Source: JBBQSN01 sp038213835
GTDB taxonomy: Bacteria; Actinomycetota; Actinomycetes; Actinomycetales; CAWJMD01
Direction: 5' to 3'
DNA: 22,130 nt
Assembly: GCA_038213835.1 (NCBI GenBank)
Contig: JBBQSN010000047.1
Location: 1-22,130 of the forward strand
Shown here: piece by piece, positions 21,560 to 22,130 of the stretch
How the letters are laid out: each line of letters opens with the position of its first letter
How positions within the stretch are numbered: the first letter of the stretch is position 1
The notes under the pieces: model-generated
The model's input: only the letters and a program-made list of their open reading frames with translations
The model's database searches: none
What the model was told of the DNA's origin: nothing
Made by a program: the position numbers and the translations under genes

Positions 21560-21721
21560 TCAGGTCTCGCGTCTGAGGTGTTCGATGTCGCTGAGGCGAA
21601 CCTTCCACTTCCCGGACAGCCTGACGCCGGGGACCTCCCCGGCCGAGAGCCACCGACGGACCATCACCGCGGAGTACCCGATCTCTTCGGCCGCGCGGGC
21701 CAGGCTCAGCAGCGTCCACAC
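21560..21721 (-). CDS. Excisionase-like helix-turn-helix protein (MerR/HTH_17 type)
   Basis: A minus-strand ORF of 53 residues from GTG 21721 reads LSLARAAEEIGYSAVMVRR, WLSAGEVPGVRLSGKWKV, RLSDIEHLRRET and stops at 21560. This is the HTH_17/excisionase pattern: a helix-turn-helix A-A-E-x-I-G-Y-S-x(4)-R-R-W, then G-x-V-P-x(5)-G-x-W-x-V and the final helix D-I-E. Such proteins bend att DNA and direct an integrase toward excision. An in-frame TGA occurs about 24 bases upstream of the GTG. It lies about 650 bases from the tRNA-Gly att-like site, but no integrase is present between them. Confidence 0.6.
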   Translation of the reverse strand: MWTLLSLARAAEEIGYSAVMVRRWLSAGEVPGVRLSGKWKVRLSDIEHLRRET

Positions 21722-22130
21722 CGGACCCAGACGTACCCGCCCTCACCGAAGGTCGCGCCGCACCCCAGGCGGCGGTCGGTGCCAGGTCACAGGCCAGCCT
21801 CGCACGCACGCGCCAGGCGCCGTCTGGCGATAGTTCGCACCGAATTGATGGTGACGCAGACGCGAACGCGCGTCGACGTGGACCCGGCTCGTGCGCGTGA
21901 ACGCAGTCCTTGCCACTCGCGGCACGAACCCGTTCGCGGCCATGACTGCAGCTAGGTGGATGTGGAGCTGCCTCAGTCGCCAGCGTCAGCCCGTCAACAT
22001 TGCTGGCGGTGGCGCCGAGATTCGGACTGACTTGCGAGACGCCACCCCGCCCAGGCGACCACGGAGGGGCGGATCGTTTCCGCGGCCGGCGATTGTGTGC
22101 CGCATGGCGCCCCCGAGCGGGAATCGAAAC
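21722..22130. other. Gene-poor right end
   Basis: No supported gene. A minus-strand ORF at 21743-21943 (starting MAANGFVPRVARTAF) has mixed codon use and no known match. The region is less G/C-biased than the rest. An inverted repeat CGCCAGC/GCTGGCG lies near 21980-22010, and the last 25 bases resemble a tRNA T-arm on the minus strand. Confidence 0.35.

Noticed and set aside
22106..22130. Third tRNA 3' end (minus-strand T-arm with TTCGATT)
   Set aside because: The window ends inside the T-arm, the 53:61 pair would be mismatched, and the acceptor strand does not fit a tRNA I know; it needs the sequence to the right.
1..22130. CRISPR array, insertion sequence or complete prophage
   Set aside because: No regularly spaced repeats, transposase or phage structural genes were seen.

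Overview
The window is very GC-rich DNA with strongly G/C-biased third codon positions and many GTG starts. It carries actinomycete marker families: a DUF222/HNH-type protein, a Septum_form lipoprotein, a FadE5-type acyl-CoA dehydrogenase, an F420-dependent LLM oxidoreductase, a SCO6745-family protein, a PucR regulator and RNase J. This points to a free-living actinomycete chromosome, but no rRNA or other species-level marker is present. Functions are assigned from motifs and remembered family patterns; no database search was run.

Layout. 1-489 (minus) is the N-terminal part of a DUF222 protein cut by the window edge. 702-3510 (plus) holds an NHLRC2-like thioredoxin/NHL protein, a Septum_form lipoprotein and a small DUF6458 membrane protein, closed by a hairpin terminator. 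3571-4816 is a divergent SnoaL-like/TetR pair with palindromes between the starts. 4847-6730 (minus) is fadE5, divergent from an aquaporin Z gene (6906-7694) that carries one in-frame TGA. 7862-10020 holds a possible leader ORF, a SCO6745-family protein and a PucR regulator. 10161-11273 is a TerC membrane protein whose 3' end overlaps a convergent small membrane-protein ORF. 11885-13338 is a divergent ArsR/CDF metal-efflux pair around a perfect 11-bp inverted repeat. 13371-15528 holds a YchJ-like protein, a GNAT gene lacking its C-terminal half, a reverse-strand relic resembling DUF4442, and an LLM oxidoreductase. 15660-16963 is a three-gene stress cassette (DUF2945/HVA1, general-stress PPOX, DJ-1/PfpI). 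17076-20405 is prfC followed by rnj, which appears to be leaderless with a -10 box made partly from the prfC stop codon.

The last 1.7 kb (20406-22130) is different: gene-poor and degraded. It has a frameshifted hemerythrin-domain fragment, a tRNA-Gly(CCC) 3' half followed by its own hairpin, a tRNA-Phe-like 3' half, and a small excisionase-like HTH ORF missed by length-based gene calling. This looks like the distal end of an integrative element (or the scar of several) inserted at tRNA genes. I inferred this from structure; no integrase is visible.

Four broken or truncated genes in 22 kb (aqpZ, GNAT, DUF4442 relic, hemerythrin) are the most unusual aspect. Several intact genes show a TANNNT -10 box six or seven bases before the start codon, which indicates leaderless transcripts. 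I found no CRISPR array, defence system or biosynthetic cluster.
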